NCBI RefSeq assembly: GCF_002775205.1
Contig: NC_036447.1
Location: 7,242,501-7,306,500, forward strand
From: Xiphophorus maculatus
Taxonomy: Eukaryota > Chordata > Actinopteri > Cyprinodontiformes > Poeciliidae
Length of the DNA: 64,000 nt
Direction of reading: 5' to 3'
Below the pieces are notes generated by a model. It ran no database searches, was not told the origin of the DNA, and saw only the letters and a program-made list of their open reading frames with translations. The position numbers were made by a program, and so were the translations under genes. This document shows, piece after piece, positions 22,100 to 35,238 of the stretch. How positions within the stretch are numbered: the first letter of the stretch is position 1; each line of letters opens with the position of its first letter.

Positions 22100-23200
22100 A
22101 CACTGTAAAACATTTGAAGTTGGTTTGATTTGAAAATGAAAGTCCAAATGCTGCCTTGAAAATATAATTTAAGTCAACGATGTCATAGGTTGGGGTTTGA
22201 AGTGGTGAGGATGGACGCGGCAGGACCCAGGTATGATGGAGAATGAGTGTTTAACAAATTGACAGAACACAATAAATCCAGGCAACACAGGTGAGCAGTG
22301 GCAATTACTCTGACTCAGGTAGCAACTGATCATTTTTTAGGCAGGACAGTAGAGCAAAAGCAAAAAGCTCTAACACTGGCAGCATCTGAGGAGTAACAAA
22401 AGCAGGACACAACAATAAGACAAGAACCTGACAGAGAACAGGGGAAACGAGGGACAGCTGGGAACAATCACAGGAACTAAATTGACACAGAAAACCAAAT
22501 CACCACAAGCAAGAAAATTGTTTTGGTTTTAACTCAGAAACTAAAGTTCATGAAGTTGATTTAACAACGAGAGACAAGTTGTCTAAACATTGTTTTTTTA
22601 AGTTCATTAATCTTGAATTGTGAGTTTTAACTTAATGCTGCAATTTAAACCAAATAATTATTTCACAAAATGCAAGAAAAAAAATCTGCCCTCACCGAGT
22701 TAAAGAGCCACATTTCTCTATTATTTTACTCACAATATCAAGTTAAAATAACTTATTTTACTTTAGAATAATTTAAATTCTTGTTTCAAATTGTATGAAC
22801 AAAATTTCTGATCTGATGATGAATTTTATTAAACATCACAATGAATTCAGCTCAGAAACATTTAGTGTGAACAGGACATAAAAAATAACATTTGCCTTAA
22901 TAAAACACAAAAGTCAGATCAATGTAATGCTCTTCCATCTCAGGATACAGAAACAAGCAGCTAAGCATTCTGGGAAATAGTTCCCACTCCTCTCTTTTTC
23001 TTCTTTCAGTTTTTTAACCTAAAATCTAGTTCATTCAACTCCTGGAGGTTTGACAAAATTAATAAAAAGTTAACACAACTTAAGTTTATCTTCCACAAAC
23101 TCACATTTAGGTTCAAAATGTAAAACTGGATAAATTTATTTTACTTGGAGAGTCAAAGATAGTAGACACAACTAAATGTGACTCAAATGTTTTACAGTGT
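22100..23200. repeat. TIR element (MITE) with an 18-bp perfect terminal inverted repeat
   Basis: ACACTGTAAAACATTTGA at 22,100-22,117 is exactly reverse-complemented at 23,183-23,200. The interior is AT-rich and non-coding, and a second repeat (22,190-22,510) is inserted into its left part. Confidence 0.7.
22190..22510. repeat. Interspersed repeat copy A, nested in the 22.1-23.2-kb element
   Basis: It shares order and sequence with 25,975-26,325: 'gaggtggtgagg.tggacgc...gacccaggt', 'atccaggcaacacaggt.agcag', 'acaagaacctgacag', 'gacagctgggaacaatca', 'aactgacacagaaa'. Same orientation in both copies. Confidence 0.65.
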
Positions 23201-25974
23201 ATGCGATCCAATGAGTCTCATTTGTCAGATTAAAAGCACCTTTTAAAAACTGACAACTTTTAAGCAGGTATTAAACACAGTTTTCATTAAAGCTGCAATA
23301 TTTAACTTTTATTAAAAAAAACATGTTTTCTACGATTTTGCTGTTTTGCCAAACACTTCTGGTTACTTCTAGTTTTGCCAAACTAGAAGTAACCAATCAG
23401 AGCTGGGAGGCGGGTCTTAGTGCTGTCAATCACCTTGTGTGAGGTGCTGTTCTGCTCCGGTTGTTGAATAAAACTTTAAAATCGATCCATATTACCTCCA
23501 TAAACTGAAATCGAGTTTGTTGTGTGACATTAACGTTCCTCTTCTGTGTATGATATTTGCTTTGGGGACGATGATGCAAAAAAAAAAAGGGATTTCAGCA
23601 GAAAATCTGAACTGAGCATCAAGACCTGTTGTGTGAACGTAGCCTTTGAATGTAAACCTGATGACCAACTACAAAAGTTATATTATGACTCTGGTTGCAA
23701 GGCAGTCCAGTGAGATCATGCTTTCAGCAGCCAATCAGGGCTCTGTAAACAAGGTGGTGTGGCGTGACTCAGCAACAATCAAACGGCGTGCAAAAAATGT
23801 GGTTATGGATTTTCCCTGTACCCAATAAAAACCAGCTAACTCTTTGTCACATTCCTCACATATTCTTTCATTGTTGTTTAAGTTCATTAATTGCTTCAAA
23901 ACACGAGCAAAGATGCGCATCTCATGATTCGCTTCGGATTGTGCCAATCAATGTATTTCATAGATCGGACAGACGCTCTTCTTGCAACCCAGTTTCTATC
24001 TAAATGTGAAAAGTTTGAACAAAACCACATGGTAGCAAGTGTTAGATTGTGGCAGCTGCATCTAAATAAACCAAATGAAATTGAGAGCAATTGTGTTTTT
24101 GGCAGAAGAGATCAAAAGTGAAGACGGTTAACAGCAAAGCATATTTGATGATCAACACAATTTCAGCTCATACACCACTAACACTGACTGCCATGCATGA
24201 AGGTGGAGTGGTGATCGCTTGAGCTTTAATCGAGTAATCGGATAAAATAAAACATTGGTAAATCTAACATAACAGCAGTGTTACTACCGGATATCAACAT
24301 CAGTCCAATTTTTCACAGTTGATCTTCCCTAACAATAACTTTTCTGTAGTTTAGAAAATTAACCTGCAACAACAATAGCTCACTTTCTAAGTTAACCTGA
24401 AGAAAAGTTATACAAAAATCTGAAATTATATTCAATTTAATAAGGAGTCAGGCTCCCAAATACGCTTATAAAAAATGTCTGTACTCCAGCTTTTTGTTTA
24501 TGCTTTCATCTCCAGTCAGTTTAATAGATGAACTCTCACCTTGTCCAGACATTTATAGCTTTTGTGTTCATGTTAGCGACGGGATTTGACTCCTTCGTTC
24601 GTCACACAGAAACATCTACCAGCCGCCATGATGAGCTCCGCCACACATTTGTTGAGACCGGAATGATATGAAGTAAATTTCCCGGTTTGTCCGTAAAGCT
24701 ACACTTACGTTAATTATCTAATGCGCAGCTGTGTTCAGTCTATCAGCTCACCTGTATAAATACACCTGCAGCGCTCTGCCCGCTGTTCGCTCTGAATCGG
24801 CACCAGGCAGCAGCTCCAGGAGGAGAAAAGCTGCCGTACTTCAGGCATCACGCCAGTCAATTTAAGGATGCTTATTGGTTCCCCGAAAAACGACAAAGCC
24901 CCAGACATCATCATGAATCAATAAAATCCTCCCAGACCAAAATTGAAAACTGGACGTTATGCTGCTAACACTTAGCTTTTGTCAACAACTAAGGCAGAAG
25001 TGAGAGCCCTGTGCAACGCACGTAATAACGCGGCCGGAACACGGAGCGCTAAATAATAAAACATAATTTAACAAAGTTTCGAGGCAGATAAATTTTCCTC
25101 GAGGAATTTTAATAATCAAGGTGCTCGAATCACTCGAGGAATCATTTCAGCCCTAGTTCATTTGTTCTGAAGACTCCTTGAGTTATAAAACGACGTCATC
25201 TGTCACTTTGTTCTTCAACAACAGCTTCTTTCACAAAGAGTTTATTCACACAAGCCGTGTCTAGTCCGTTTCATTACAACTCTAGTTCGTTTGTCTAGAA
25301 AGTCCAGTTTGTTCTGGGAAGGCGTGATTACGCAATCAAACTCTGATGCGGACCAAGCCTAAAAACTTCGGTCTCGGTTCGGCTGAAGTGAACTTTGGGG
25401 TCATTTAAATGCTTTTCTGAACGACCAGCAAACCAGAGTTTGCGCCAAAAGCAGGAAGCAAACTACAGCGCAGGGCATTCTGGGTAAATGCAACCAAAAC
25501 AAATGCGCTAGCGGGAGAAACGGTTCATTGTCTTTTACCAAAGACAAAAGAGAAATCCTACAACAAAATCTAATGCCACTGCATTTTGTTTGCGCTCAGT
25601 GTCTTCTTCAGAGGTTTTTCTTTAAGTGGTTCTTGGTGCAGCGCCACCACTGGCGAGAAGGCAGAACAAGTTTTTCAGATAGTTTGGTCCGTTTGACACA
25701 GTGCAGTGTGAACAATACCAGCCGGAAATGTAACAAATGCTACAACTTTGTCCCCAATCGAACCAAGTATGCTGAAATATCAGGTGTGAAAACAGGCTAA
25801 GACTCCTTCCTGCAGTTTCTTTTGCAGATTTAAAATGTGTGCTGTGTCATGCATCTTTTCATGCATCTAATTTGTTTATATTTGCACACATTGGATGGGT
25901 GTTGGTGAGGTGAGGTGTGCCGGGACAAAACTCTGTATATTTCACTTGAATGTAGATCAAGACATAAAAGAACT
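23201..25974. other. Gene-free, repeat-rich stretch
   Basis: About 24,200-25,160 ends in 'cctcgaggaattttaataatcaaggtgctcgaatcactcgaggaatcatttcagccct', the terminus of a common fish hAT-like repeat. About 25,270-25,800 ends in 'caggtgtgaaaacaggctaa' and contains 'gcattctgggtaaatg', another fish repeat type with a partner near 33,950-34,010. 'ccaatcagagctgggaggcgggtctta...gctgtcaatca' at 23,395 recurs in altered form near 49,710 and 61,335. I defend no gene here. Confidence 0.45.
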
Positions 25975-26325
25975 GACTGTCACGATTTGAGGTAATTGAG
26001 GTGGTGAGGTAGACGCAGTGGACCCAGGTCGAAGTGAGAGAAATTATTATTTAATGATGAATCACAAAACTACGATCCAGGCAGCACAGGTCAGCAGAGG
26101 CAAGGAGCTCAAAACGCTGGTAGCAACTGGAGATAAATGCAGAGACGTGACACAACAAACGACAGAATAGACAAGGACCCGACAGTCACAGGTGGCTTTA
26201 AATACACAGAGGGTAATCAGGGAACAAGACACAGCTGGGAGCATCATGGGTTAGACAGAACAATACAGAGACTCAACTGACACAGAAACCTAAATAAACA
26301 CAGAAAACTCAAATCCTTACACTGA
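25975..26325. repeat. Interspersed repeat copy B
   Basis: Direct-orientation relative of 22,190-22,510 (see that entry). Starts 'ctgtcacgatttgaggtaattgaggtggtgaggtagacgc' and ends near 'cacagaaaactcaaatccttacactga'. It is longer and better preserved than copy A. Confidence 0.65.
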
Positions 26326-28770
26326 CGTCTTCAGTGTGTTTTATGCTTTAAGACAGAAGACGTCCTGCACTTATTTTAGGCTTAATGCAACATGAGCTGT
26401 GACATTGTAAAGTTGACTGATGACTTCAGAGGCAGCTCAGTTTTATGACAGAACTGTCACTTATGACTGTTGATTATGAGGAAATCAGAACTGAAGGTAA
26501 AAAGAGATTTAAACTACTACATTCTCACATGCTCTTTTTGAAGCCATATAAAGCAATGAAGATTACTGAGTGAGAAAATTATTTGGCAAACTTTTGTGTG
26601 CATGCCAGTCTATTTTTGTCTGACTGAGAATGTAGAAGGAGGAACTCGTTTGTCAGGGTCAGGCTTTTTGCTGCGTCACAAAACAACGACAGCTTAATCG
26701 ACGCCATAAATCTTAACAGGATGTACAAACTAGCATAATCGCAATCAAATGTGTCTTTGTTTGGAAAGTAACTAAGCTTGATTGCATAACTTTTATTTGT
26801 TAGCGTGGATAACAAAGGCATTGTGTAGCACTTCCTTTCACAATGATGAAAACTGATTTTTGGGTTTTTCATTTTGCTCGGCAGCTTGCTTCCTTGTTCC
26901 TAGATCACTAAATGATGACACAGACCAGGAAAGAAGGCCATAAACGGTGTATTTTGCAGAATATGCAATACGTCTTATGTTTGTTTAACCTCTATTTTAA
27001 ATAAGCTTATACTTGTTTTTTAATATTAGTAGGCAAATGGCTAAATAAAACTTCACACCTGTCTTGAAATGGCTTATTAAAGGTTAAGTATTAGATCCAA
27101 TGAATGAGCTTTGATTTTTCACTACCTTTGCAAGGTGATTAGCATTTTTATCAGTGAGTTTATTTACAAAATAGTACTTGCTTTGTTTGATCTCCTGCAA
27201 AGTAACATCAAGAATCAAAGTGTTGCAAAGTCGGGGACCTTGTATTGGAGATTTGTGTAAAAGTCTCGTTGTCCATCATTAAATTACAACATCCTCAGAA
27301 CATGACATATACATGATAAATACAGAAATAAACTCTTCAGTTGTTCGTACTGTGTTTAAGTTTGTTTGCACTTACAACAAAGACAGATATTTTTTATTTC
27401 AAACATTTTTTTATGTTGTAAAAGCAACGGCTATAACTACCTTATTGTTAGCTGTAGTTTGTATTTAGTTTTAAACCAAAACTTGGTTTATTTAACCATA
27501 AAACAAAAGAACAAGTTTTAACATAAACTACATTTCTTCCAAATAAACGCACGAGCCTCTGGAAATCCCCCATCAGTGTAGCTTCATATATGTTCCTGAG
27601 TTGGAGTCATCAGACTGGTTTTAGATTACATTCTGCACATTCATGATGCTAATCTGCACTGTGAACTTTGGATGCAACTCTTTCCTCTGTGGAAACAACG
27701 CATGCTGTTCCCTCCTATTGGAAACCACAACCTCAAAGAATGCAAATGATCAAGTTCAGTCACTGGTGTGAAGTAGATTTTTCACACAAGCGATGCAACT
27801 CTCAAAAAGAAAGGAAAGCAAAACTGAAAAGCAGTTTTTCTCTTTGTGAGGCAGACACCCTGTCTACGTTTTAAGACTAGCTAATAGTTGACCTTATCCT
27901 GAGGCATCTCTGTGGTTGTCTAAGGTCCAGTCAGGCGAAGCAGGTGAGGCAGTGACATCAGGACCAATGAAAAACTAACAAGAGAAAATGTATTTGTCCA
28001 GTTGACTGTTTTATAAATTTGTTTTCTACATCATTTCAACTTTTATATGGTCGAAATGGCTAAATTTAAGGGTTTGTTGCCTGTTGACATACATTGGAGA
28101 GGGGCAAGGTGGCGCTGTGTTGCATATAAAACAGGCAGTTGGCAAATGCTCATTGCATCTCTTTATATTAATAAACGTTTGATTACAGATGTACCACACG
28201 TCCAACAGTGAGTCTAATATATCTAAAGAACGGATGTGATGTGTTGAGTCTTTCTGATAAATGCACAGTGAAAATGGTGAGGCACAAAGTCCAGCACTTT
28301 CTATAATCAATCATGTGATTAACTTAAGTTCTCTCTATAGCTATGTTAACACAGCAAATGCAGTCTGAACGGCCCAGTTCCATTTTTACCTAAGTTGGTT
28401 TATTTCAATGGAAACATTTTTTCACATCACATGAGTCAGGTGATCGACTGGCGCAAAGAAGGAAACAACAGGAAGTGGTTGGAGGATCATGGCGCAGTAT
28501 GTTTTTTAATGACTTACATTTGTAATGGCAACGCAGCTCATGATGATTATTCTTTGGAGATTTACAAAGTAAAACAGCAAATTAAATCTTGAATTTAAAT
28601 GCTTAGCAATTTAAGAGCTTTTAATTTATTTCAGCTAGAGACGCTAAATCAAGTTTAATAGCATTCAACCTGTGTTTGGTCACCGTGCAAGTTCGTTCTC
28701 CGTCGCAGCCATCTTATATTGCAGATGAAGAGAAACTCTGCAGCTGATTGGGACAGAACAGGATTAGGAC
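26326..28770. other. Gene-free AT-rich stretch
   Basis: No exon or transposon I can name. Short open frames here lack domain features and splice context. Confidence 0.35.
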
Positions 28771-28774
28771 CAGT

Positions 28775-28915
28775 GGGGGAAAAAATCTGAAATCTGAGGG
28801 GGAAAAAATCTGAAATCTGATTTTAATCTCAGAATTCTGAGACAAAAATCAGAATTCTGAGGAAAAAAAGTTAGAATTCTGAGATTAATGTCAGAATCCA
28901 TTTTTTTCTCAAGTG
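28775..28915. repeat. Short inverted/tandem 'aatctgaaatctga / agaattctga' repeat
   Basis: Repeated 'aaatctgaaatctgagggggaaa' units pass into repeated, self-complementary 'cagaattctgag' units. This composite is a recurring fish repeat. It makes open frames with a spurious repetitive translation. Confidence 0.6.
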
Positions 28916-31900
28916 GCCCTAGCCCTCTTCCGTAGATTGGTGTACCACAGACATTCAGAGTCATTTAGAGAAGTCTGAATATTGTATAAATGGTGCATGT
29001 GTATATACTACAAGTTTGCTTTATTTTTGATTACTGGTAATTAATCTGATTAATCGTTGTTTTTCTTTTCCTAAGAAAGGATTAAGTGTAACGCCAGTTT
29101 GAAGAGACGGGTGGATTTTGAAAGCTGCTGCTTTGTGAAACAACTTGAAGAAAATAAACTCAATTCTTTTGCTGTTTATTAAAGTCAGAGACGTCTTCTC
29201 TTCTCCACATTACAGTATAGCTCCTTAAAGGAGTTGAGTTTTATCAGTTCACACGTTCCAGAAGTGACAGCATTCTTATCTAAGATCTTGACAGATGTAT
29301 TCAAGCAGAGACCTCGACATGATCAAGTTGATCTTATATTTTCTGTAATTTTACTCGTCCATTTCGTCGGATCATGCATGCAAGTTTGCGTCAGCAAATT
29401 CTGAGATAAGATAATTCTCATTCTTGTGTAAAGATGTCAATGTGATTTAATTGAAAAGGAATGCAAACAATGACTGTGCCACAAGTGTTGGAAAAACGCC
29501 CTGCAGCACTGCACCTCTTTTTTTCACTGATTCGCACACAGAACCACACCAAAGCCTTAACAGGTGCCTTTATTGTGACGTTACATTAAACTTACAAATG
29601 CTTTGAAACATTTATAGTTTAATTAACTAAAACATTATGAGATGAAAGGATACATTCATTTAATCGCATTTATGAGATGAAACAAGTTCTCATGCGCTAT
29701 TTCCTTCTATAGTCGACAATAACACAAAGGGCTCCCTCTGGTGGCCGTTCCACCACATTGCACATGACCATAAATAGAACATTTAGTAGAAATGAAGTAA
29801 AAACACACCAACCAAAATAATAATTAATTAATATATAATTTTGTTTTGAGATTACATTTTTAATATTTAGATTTGAATTGTTTTAGTGTATTTTTTTTTA
29901 ACATTTATTTCAAAGGAGTGAAGAAACTATGATTGAGGAAAGAAAGCAGATTGAAGTCCAAAGTGCTCCTGGTAAGTCGTCTGGTGGTCGCGCCGTTTCC
30001 ATGCATCCGGATCTTGACGGAGGAGACTCAGAGCCCTCAGGGTCCGGACCTCGAAACTTGGCTGAAGGTATGGAGACTCAGGAGGCTGGACCGTCTGGAG
30101 ACAGCTGGACCTTTCAATACTTTAGGGGTTTAAAATACAGTGTATGTGTTTTTTAGTGACGTTAGTGCAACTTTTATCTTTAAAAGCTATAACTTTTAAG
30201 GATTTTAAATAAAAAGTTTCCAGAGGTAACTAGAGACCAACCTGCCTTCCTTTCCCCAACATTTCCCCAAAAATCAAAGTAATATGAATTAATTGCACTA
30301 TGTTTGTGCAGCTAAAATTTTTGTATCACAGTTGATTGACAGCACATTTGTTTTATTTTGTAAATGTGGGCTGACATCTGGAAGCATTAATTAACATCTT
30401 AAAATTGATGCGGACACATTTACGGAATTTCTTTGCAACACAAACCAACACAAATGTACCACAAACATCTGCGACATATTTCATTTGACCTGAAGAAGAA
30501 AGTTTGTCCAGTTTCATCCAGGTTCCTTGTAGTGGTCACTGCTGCATTTCCATTTCAAATGTGCGCAAAAACGTTGTCAATATTCCGCTAAAGCCGAAAA
30601 AACACAATTTGGAAGTTGCGGTGGTACTGTTAAATAGGAGACGCAATTAAAATCACACGTGAATGCGTCTTTTCATGACGCCCATTTTACTCCAACTACT
30701 TCCTGTCGTCGTCTTCGTGGTTTGAACCCCTGTGGTAACATCCAGTTGTTGATATTTTGGCTCGTAATGGGACAAAAGGGTGTTTTTTACAAATCAATTT
30801 CAATACAGCCAAAAAAAAAAACAAAAAAACTACACTTCAGCCATTTCCCCCTCGACACCGATCCTGGATTCACTAACACACACCAGTAAGAACTTTGTAA
30901 GGCATTTTAAAGACTGTAACTATGAGCGCTACCAGTGGCTAACAGCTAGCACATAGCACAACGCCCTATTGATTTTAAAACTCGTAGCGAAAAACAAGCT
31001 TTTTCGAACTTGCCATGTTTCCATTAAGCGAATATATTTTCAAAATGTCAAATTGCGCAATTATATGGTGAATGGAAACGCAGCTACTGTTAGTGATTAT
31101 TACAGTCTCCTATTTAAAACCACCAACTCAAGTAGCAAATTTCCCACCTGGGTGTTTGAAACATGTATCAGTCATCTAATATTATCATTATTATGATGAT
31201 ATACTATATAACCAAGGAAAAAAATTACCACAGAGGTGTGCCACATTAGTAAGAGATAAAAATAAGGCAGTGTGGAAAGTTTTGGTGCAGGTGGGGACCG
31301 ATGGCTTTGTGTCAATTTCAAAGAAAGTCTTCAAACCTACAATCATAGGGAAAAAGGGCGAGGCAGCCATTTTTCCCACACTACATTGTTCGTTGTTAAC
31401 AAAATGTTCCGCGTCTGTCCTTGGTGAACTCGTCTAAAACGCAACGTGTGATGACTTTGCTTTTTTCTTGTAACAAAATCCCAGAATAAAAAGACCAAAC
31501 TCCACCTCTTGTAACTTAACTCCTTCTGAGTTCAGGCTATTATGTTTATAAAATATCAAAAATATCAAGAACATCATCTTATTAAGACTTAAATACTACA
31601 GTGGTCCAATCACAACGCATTTCATAATAAATCAGCAGGAAATTGAATAAACTACACACTGTAAAAAAAAAAAAGCATTCTTTTTTAAAACTGTGTATAA
31701 AGAAGATAATTATGATAAATATAAGAACTGATCAAACGTGGCCTTCATTGGAAAGCTGGAAAAACTAGTGTTGAGATTTGTCTTTATCATTACTAATACA
31801 ATTTAATTCAGTTTATTTTTATAGCACTTTTGTCAATGCAAGGCCTTGTTGGAAGGTACTATATAAATAGAGTTTATTATTTTTACTTATTATGCTTTGT

Positions 31901-34107
31901 GGTCCCCTTGACCAACTGTCAAATGTAGAAAAAAAAAAGTTTTTGTTGTATAACTGCAACAAATCAAGATAAGATAAATGTTTATCTTCTTACCCACAAT
32001 CCTTAGAGTTCATGGTATGGACTCTTGCCACTTGGCCTGGATACAGACCACGCACATCTCTTCCCAGACATGATGTTCTTTAGAGGAAGAAAAAAAAATA
32101 TTATTTCCACATAACAAGACAAGGATATTTTATTATTTTTGCTCAAAAGTGGACAAAATTTAATTTTATGTCATGTTATTTTTACAAATACTCTTATGTT
32201 CTCCTCCACACTGTCTGAAGGTCTTCTGAAATCTTTCTTGATATTGGCTTTTATTTCCAGTCAATAAAAATTATTGTGTCACTAAAATATAATTTTTTAA
32301 AAAGTCACAAGAAGGCAGAGGATAACAAACATCAGCACCTTTGTTTTCATCCATCTGTGATTTGTTATGTTGATGTCATTAAGAAAAGAAAAACTGGAAT
32401 CCCAATTTAAATTAAAACTATTTCATTCAGACTGTTCTCAATAAAGAGGACCTTGGAAAACTGGTGCAATCTGAAAAAACCCCATTAATTTGATCAATTA
32501 GACCTCTACAAACATGCTGGATGAATGCAAAAATAACCTTATAAATTTTGAGGAAAGAAGATTTGAAGCTCCTATAGCTGCAAAGTTCTTGTGTGCATTG
32601 TTAAAATAGATTAGTTACTCCAAAAAGGCAATAAAACCCACCTCTCCTCAAACATGCTTTAAGTATGTTAAATGTCTGACTTAATGTATTTAAATGCATC
32701 AAAATTTTATATATTTTACTAAAGTAATGCTTATCAGGCTACATTTCTGTAGAGGTTATCTGTCTACTTTCTATTTTAAACAGAAGTAGAAAGTATTTTT
32801 ATTTTTTGAAAATAAAGGAAAATTACATTTACAGTAAAACTTTTGTGCCATTCCTCATGAATCAAACTACTAATTAAACTGGTCATTGTGATGATAAAAT
32901 ATATAAAATTGAAAAAATGTCATTCTAAATTCTACAGTAACAGCAATATAACGCATAATTTATTGGAACGACTGAAAACAGATGTGACCGTCCGCTTTTA
33001 GACTTGTGTTAAAATCATGTGGAACTGCCAGGCAGAAGGCGCTTTGCCGCCATCTAGTGCTGAGTGCGTGAATAATATCCGGTTGTGATTTTACGGTAAT
33101 AAGCTGTACTTGAAATATGGTCACGATGATGAAAAATAACATTCAGAAACTTATTGCAAAAATTTTAATTATATGTCTATTATTAATAATACACATCTGA
33201 AATAAAAACTAAACTTTAAGCTCAGTTATATTGTCCTTAATGTAAATCGCGCTGTAAATAAATACCAAGGAGGTAACTTTGAGGACTCAAAGTGTCTCTC
33301 AATTGGACTGTTTCTACAAATATAAGGTATTTATTGTGTGTACAAAAATACATTTAAATTTAAATAATTCATTTTATTGGGGGAAAAAATATTAGCAAAG
33401 CGTTTTTTTTACTTTTTCTTTTCACGCACCATCTATTTGTTACTTGAGCTATTTTCTCTGGCCGTAGCTTACAAACATATGAGCTGTTTGCTCAAAATAG
33501 CTTTAGAAGCAAATCTGCCTTCGCAAATCACTGTCTGCTCGTATTACCGTAATAACTTCATAGACAGTCCCATCAGTTTCTTAGTCTCCACCAACCGTTT
33601 AGGTAAAATTGCGGTCCAGTCGAGTTCTTTGGAGTCCTGAGACTCTCTGAACTCATGCAGCCTGATAGCGATGCCAGATCCAGCCATATTTGACCACCGG
33701 ATGACGTCAAACCACTTCCGGATCTGAAGAAATTCACCAGCGATTCAAGGATAAGATAACTGCAGCTCACTCTGGGGATCTTACTAAGGAAGAACAAACA
33801 GACTTATGAAACATTATGACTGACATTGTGATCCTGTGTGCGCGAAGGTGTGAACTATTAATGACTGATAAATTCACAAGTATGAACTTGACGCTCCATT
33901 TATATAAACCATTTCTCCTGCTAACGCTAGGCTAGCACATTTGTTTTGATTGTATTTACCCAGAATGCCTTGCACTGTAGTTCACTTCCTGCTTTTGGAG
34001 CGGTCTCTGGTCCGATTGATGTACACAAGCTGTTCTGTCTGCAGCTACAGTACATAATGTAATGCTACATTCACATATGGGCTAGCATCGTCTGCTGTTA
34101 GCAAAAT
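28916..34107. other. Gene-free stretch with scattered repeat ends
   Basis: Mostly AT-rich unique DNA. Fragments resembling fish repeats occur near 31,010-31,090 ('catgtttccattaagcgaatat...gaatggaaacgcag'), 31,800 ('aattcagtttatttttatagcactttt') and 33,950-34,010. A 56-bp possible exon at 29,916-29,971 is listed separately. Confidence 0.4.
29916..29971 (+). other. Possible coding exon of an unidentified gene
   Basis: A pyrimidine/AT-rich stretch and 'atttcaaag' acceptor precede a 56-bp segment that is followed by a strong GGTAAGT donor. One frame reads SEETMIEERKQIEVQSAP without a stop and stays open past the donor. CpG content rises locally. I do not recognise the peptide, and a chance combination of splice-like sites is quite possible. 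Confidence 0.2.
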
Positions 34108-34182
34108 AACAAAACAACAAACACTGAAACAAAACAACAAACACTGAAACAAAATAAACACTGAAACAAAATAAACACTGAA
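34108..34182. repeat. Short minisatellite, 'aaacaacaaacactgaaac' type
   Basis: Four consecutive units of 16-19 bp with the core 'aaacactgaaacaaaa', differing by presence of 'caac'. Simple tandem duplication in AT-rich DNA. Confidence 0.7.
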
Positions 34183-35038
34183 ACATTTCTGCTGATATAA
34201 GTACAAACGGGAATTAATGGAGAAAAACTATTTATAATAAGAACGACATTGTGCCTTTAAATAGCTAATGAAAACAAACTGAAAATATAGATTACAACTT
34301 TCTTTATTTTAACTGACAGCCATGGTATGCAGTTGCTATGACAACAATGAACAAGACACAACAATACTAGTACAACTATCGCTCATTTACAATGTTTGAG
34401 TCTTAAGCCTGATAATAAAAACAAGACTTAATCAATCCGACCCAACTTTCAACAAGATTTAGAAATCAATAGTTATAGTTTTTATCTTTTACTTTTTCAT
34501 GTTGTTATAAATAAATAACCACAAAAATCAACAGATCCCCACATTTTTTCTGAGTTTATCAAAACTTTTTCTCAAAATTGGCCAAAAACATTTGGTGACC
34601 GCTGTCTCAGCCTTGCTTGATGTCAAGTTATAGTGCATGACCGATAGAGTGATTAATAAAACAAAACATTTAACATCATATATTAGCTCAAATATCGTAA
34701 AAATTCCTTACAAATATTTCTAAATTAGCACCACAAAATCTGTGATGATTGCAGAAAACCATAAAAACAATCCTGGATGGACTGATTAGTGTGAAAAGAT
34801 GTTCAATATTATGTTATTTTAAGAATTATTGAATGCTGAAACACCTATATATTGATATTTTAACAACTGAATTGGTTTTTATCAGTACGATCTGGTGCAA
34901 CAGGCCCTGTATGAACATTCAGATTTTGGCCCAAAATGGAAATGAGTTTGATGCCCTGATATTTGGGATAAAAACGAGTGAATCATGGACTATTTTGAAT
35001 GTAAACAAGAATAAAGAGTGAGATATTTGGTGGTGGAA

Positions 35039-35102
35039 TGATGTCACACCACCAGCAAAGGAAGACTCTGTGATGTCACTGGCGGTGCAGTCTGTGATGT
35101 CA
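35039..35102 (+). promoter_or_regulatory. Three CRE-like TGATGTCA sites upstream of the coiled-coil gene
   Basis: TGATGTCA occurs at 35,039-35,046, 35,071-35,078 and 35,095-35,102, ending 137 bases before the ATG at 35,239. TGATGTCA is a one-base variant of the CRE (TGACGTCA) bound by CREB/ATF/CREM-type factors. No TATA box is obvious. Regulation is inferred from clustering alone. Confidence 0.4.
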
Positions 35103-35238
35103 TCAACTGCAGAATTGTATGCAACACAATTCTGCATATTTTTCATTGCTTGCAATATCACTGACCAGTTCAGACGTGCGCAAAGCTCTTTAAGGTAGTT
35201 TACCGATCGACAACTTTAGTGATTGTATTTAGGAGAAT

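Noticed and set aside
24749..24922. TATAAATA followed by a 18-codon open frame ending in TAA overlapping AATAAA
   Set aside because: It lies within what looks like a common fish hAT-like repeat (24,200-25,160); a mini-gene is not supported.
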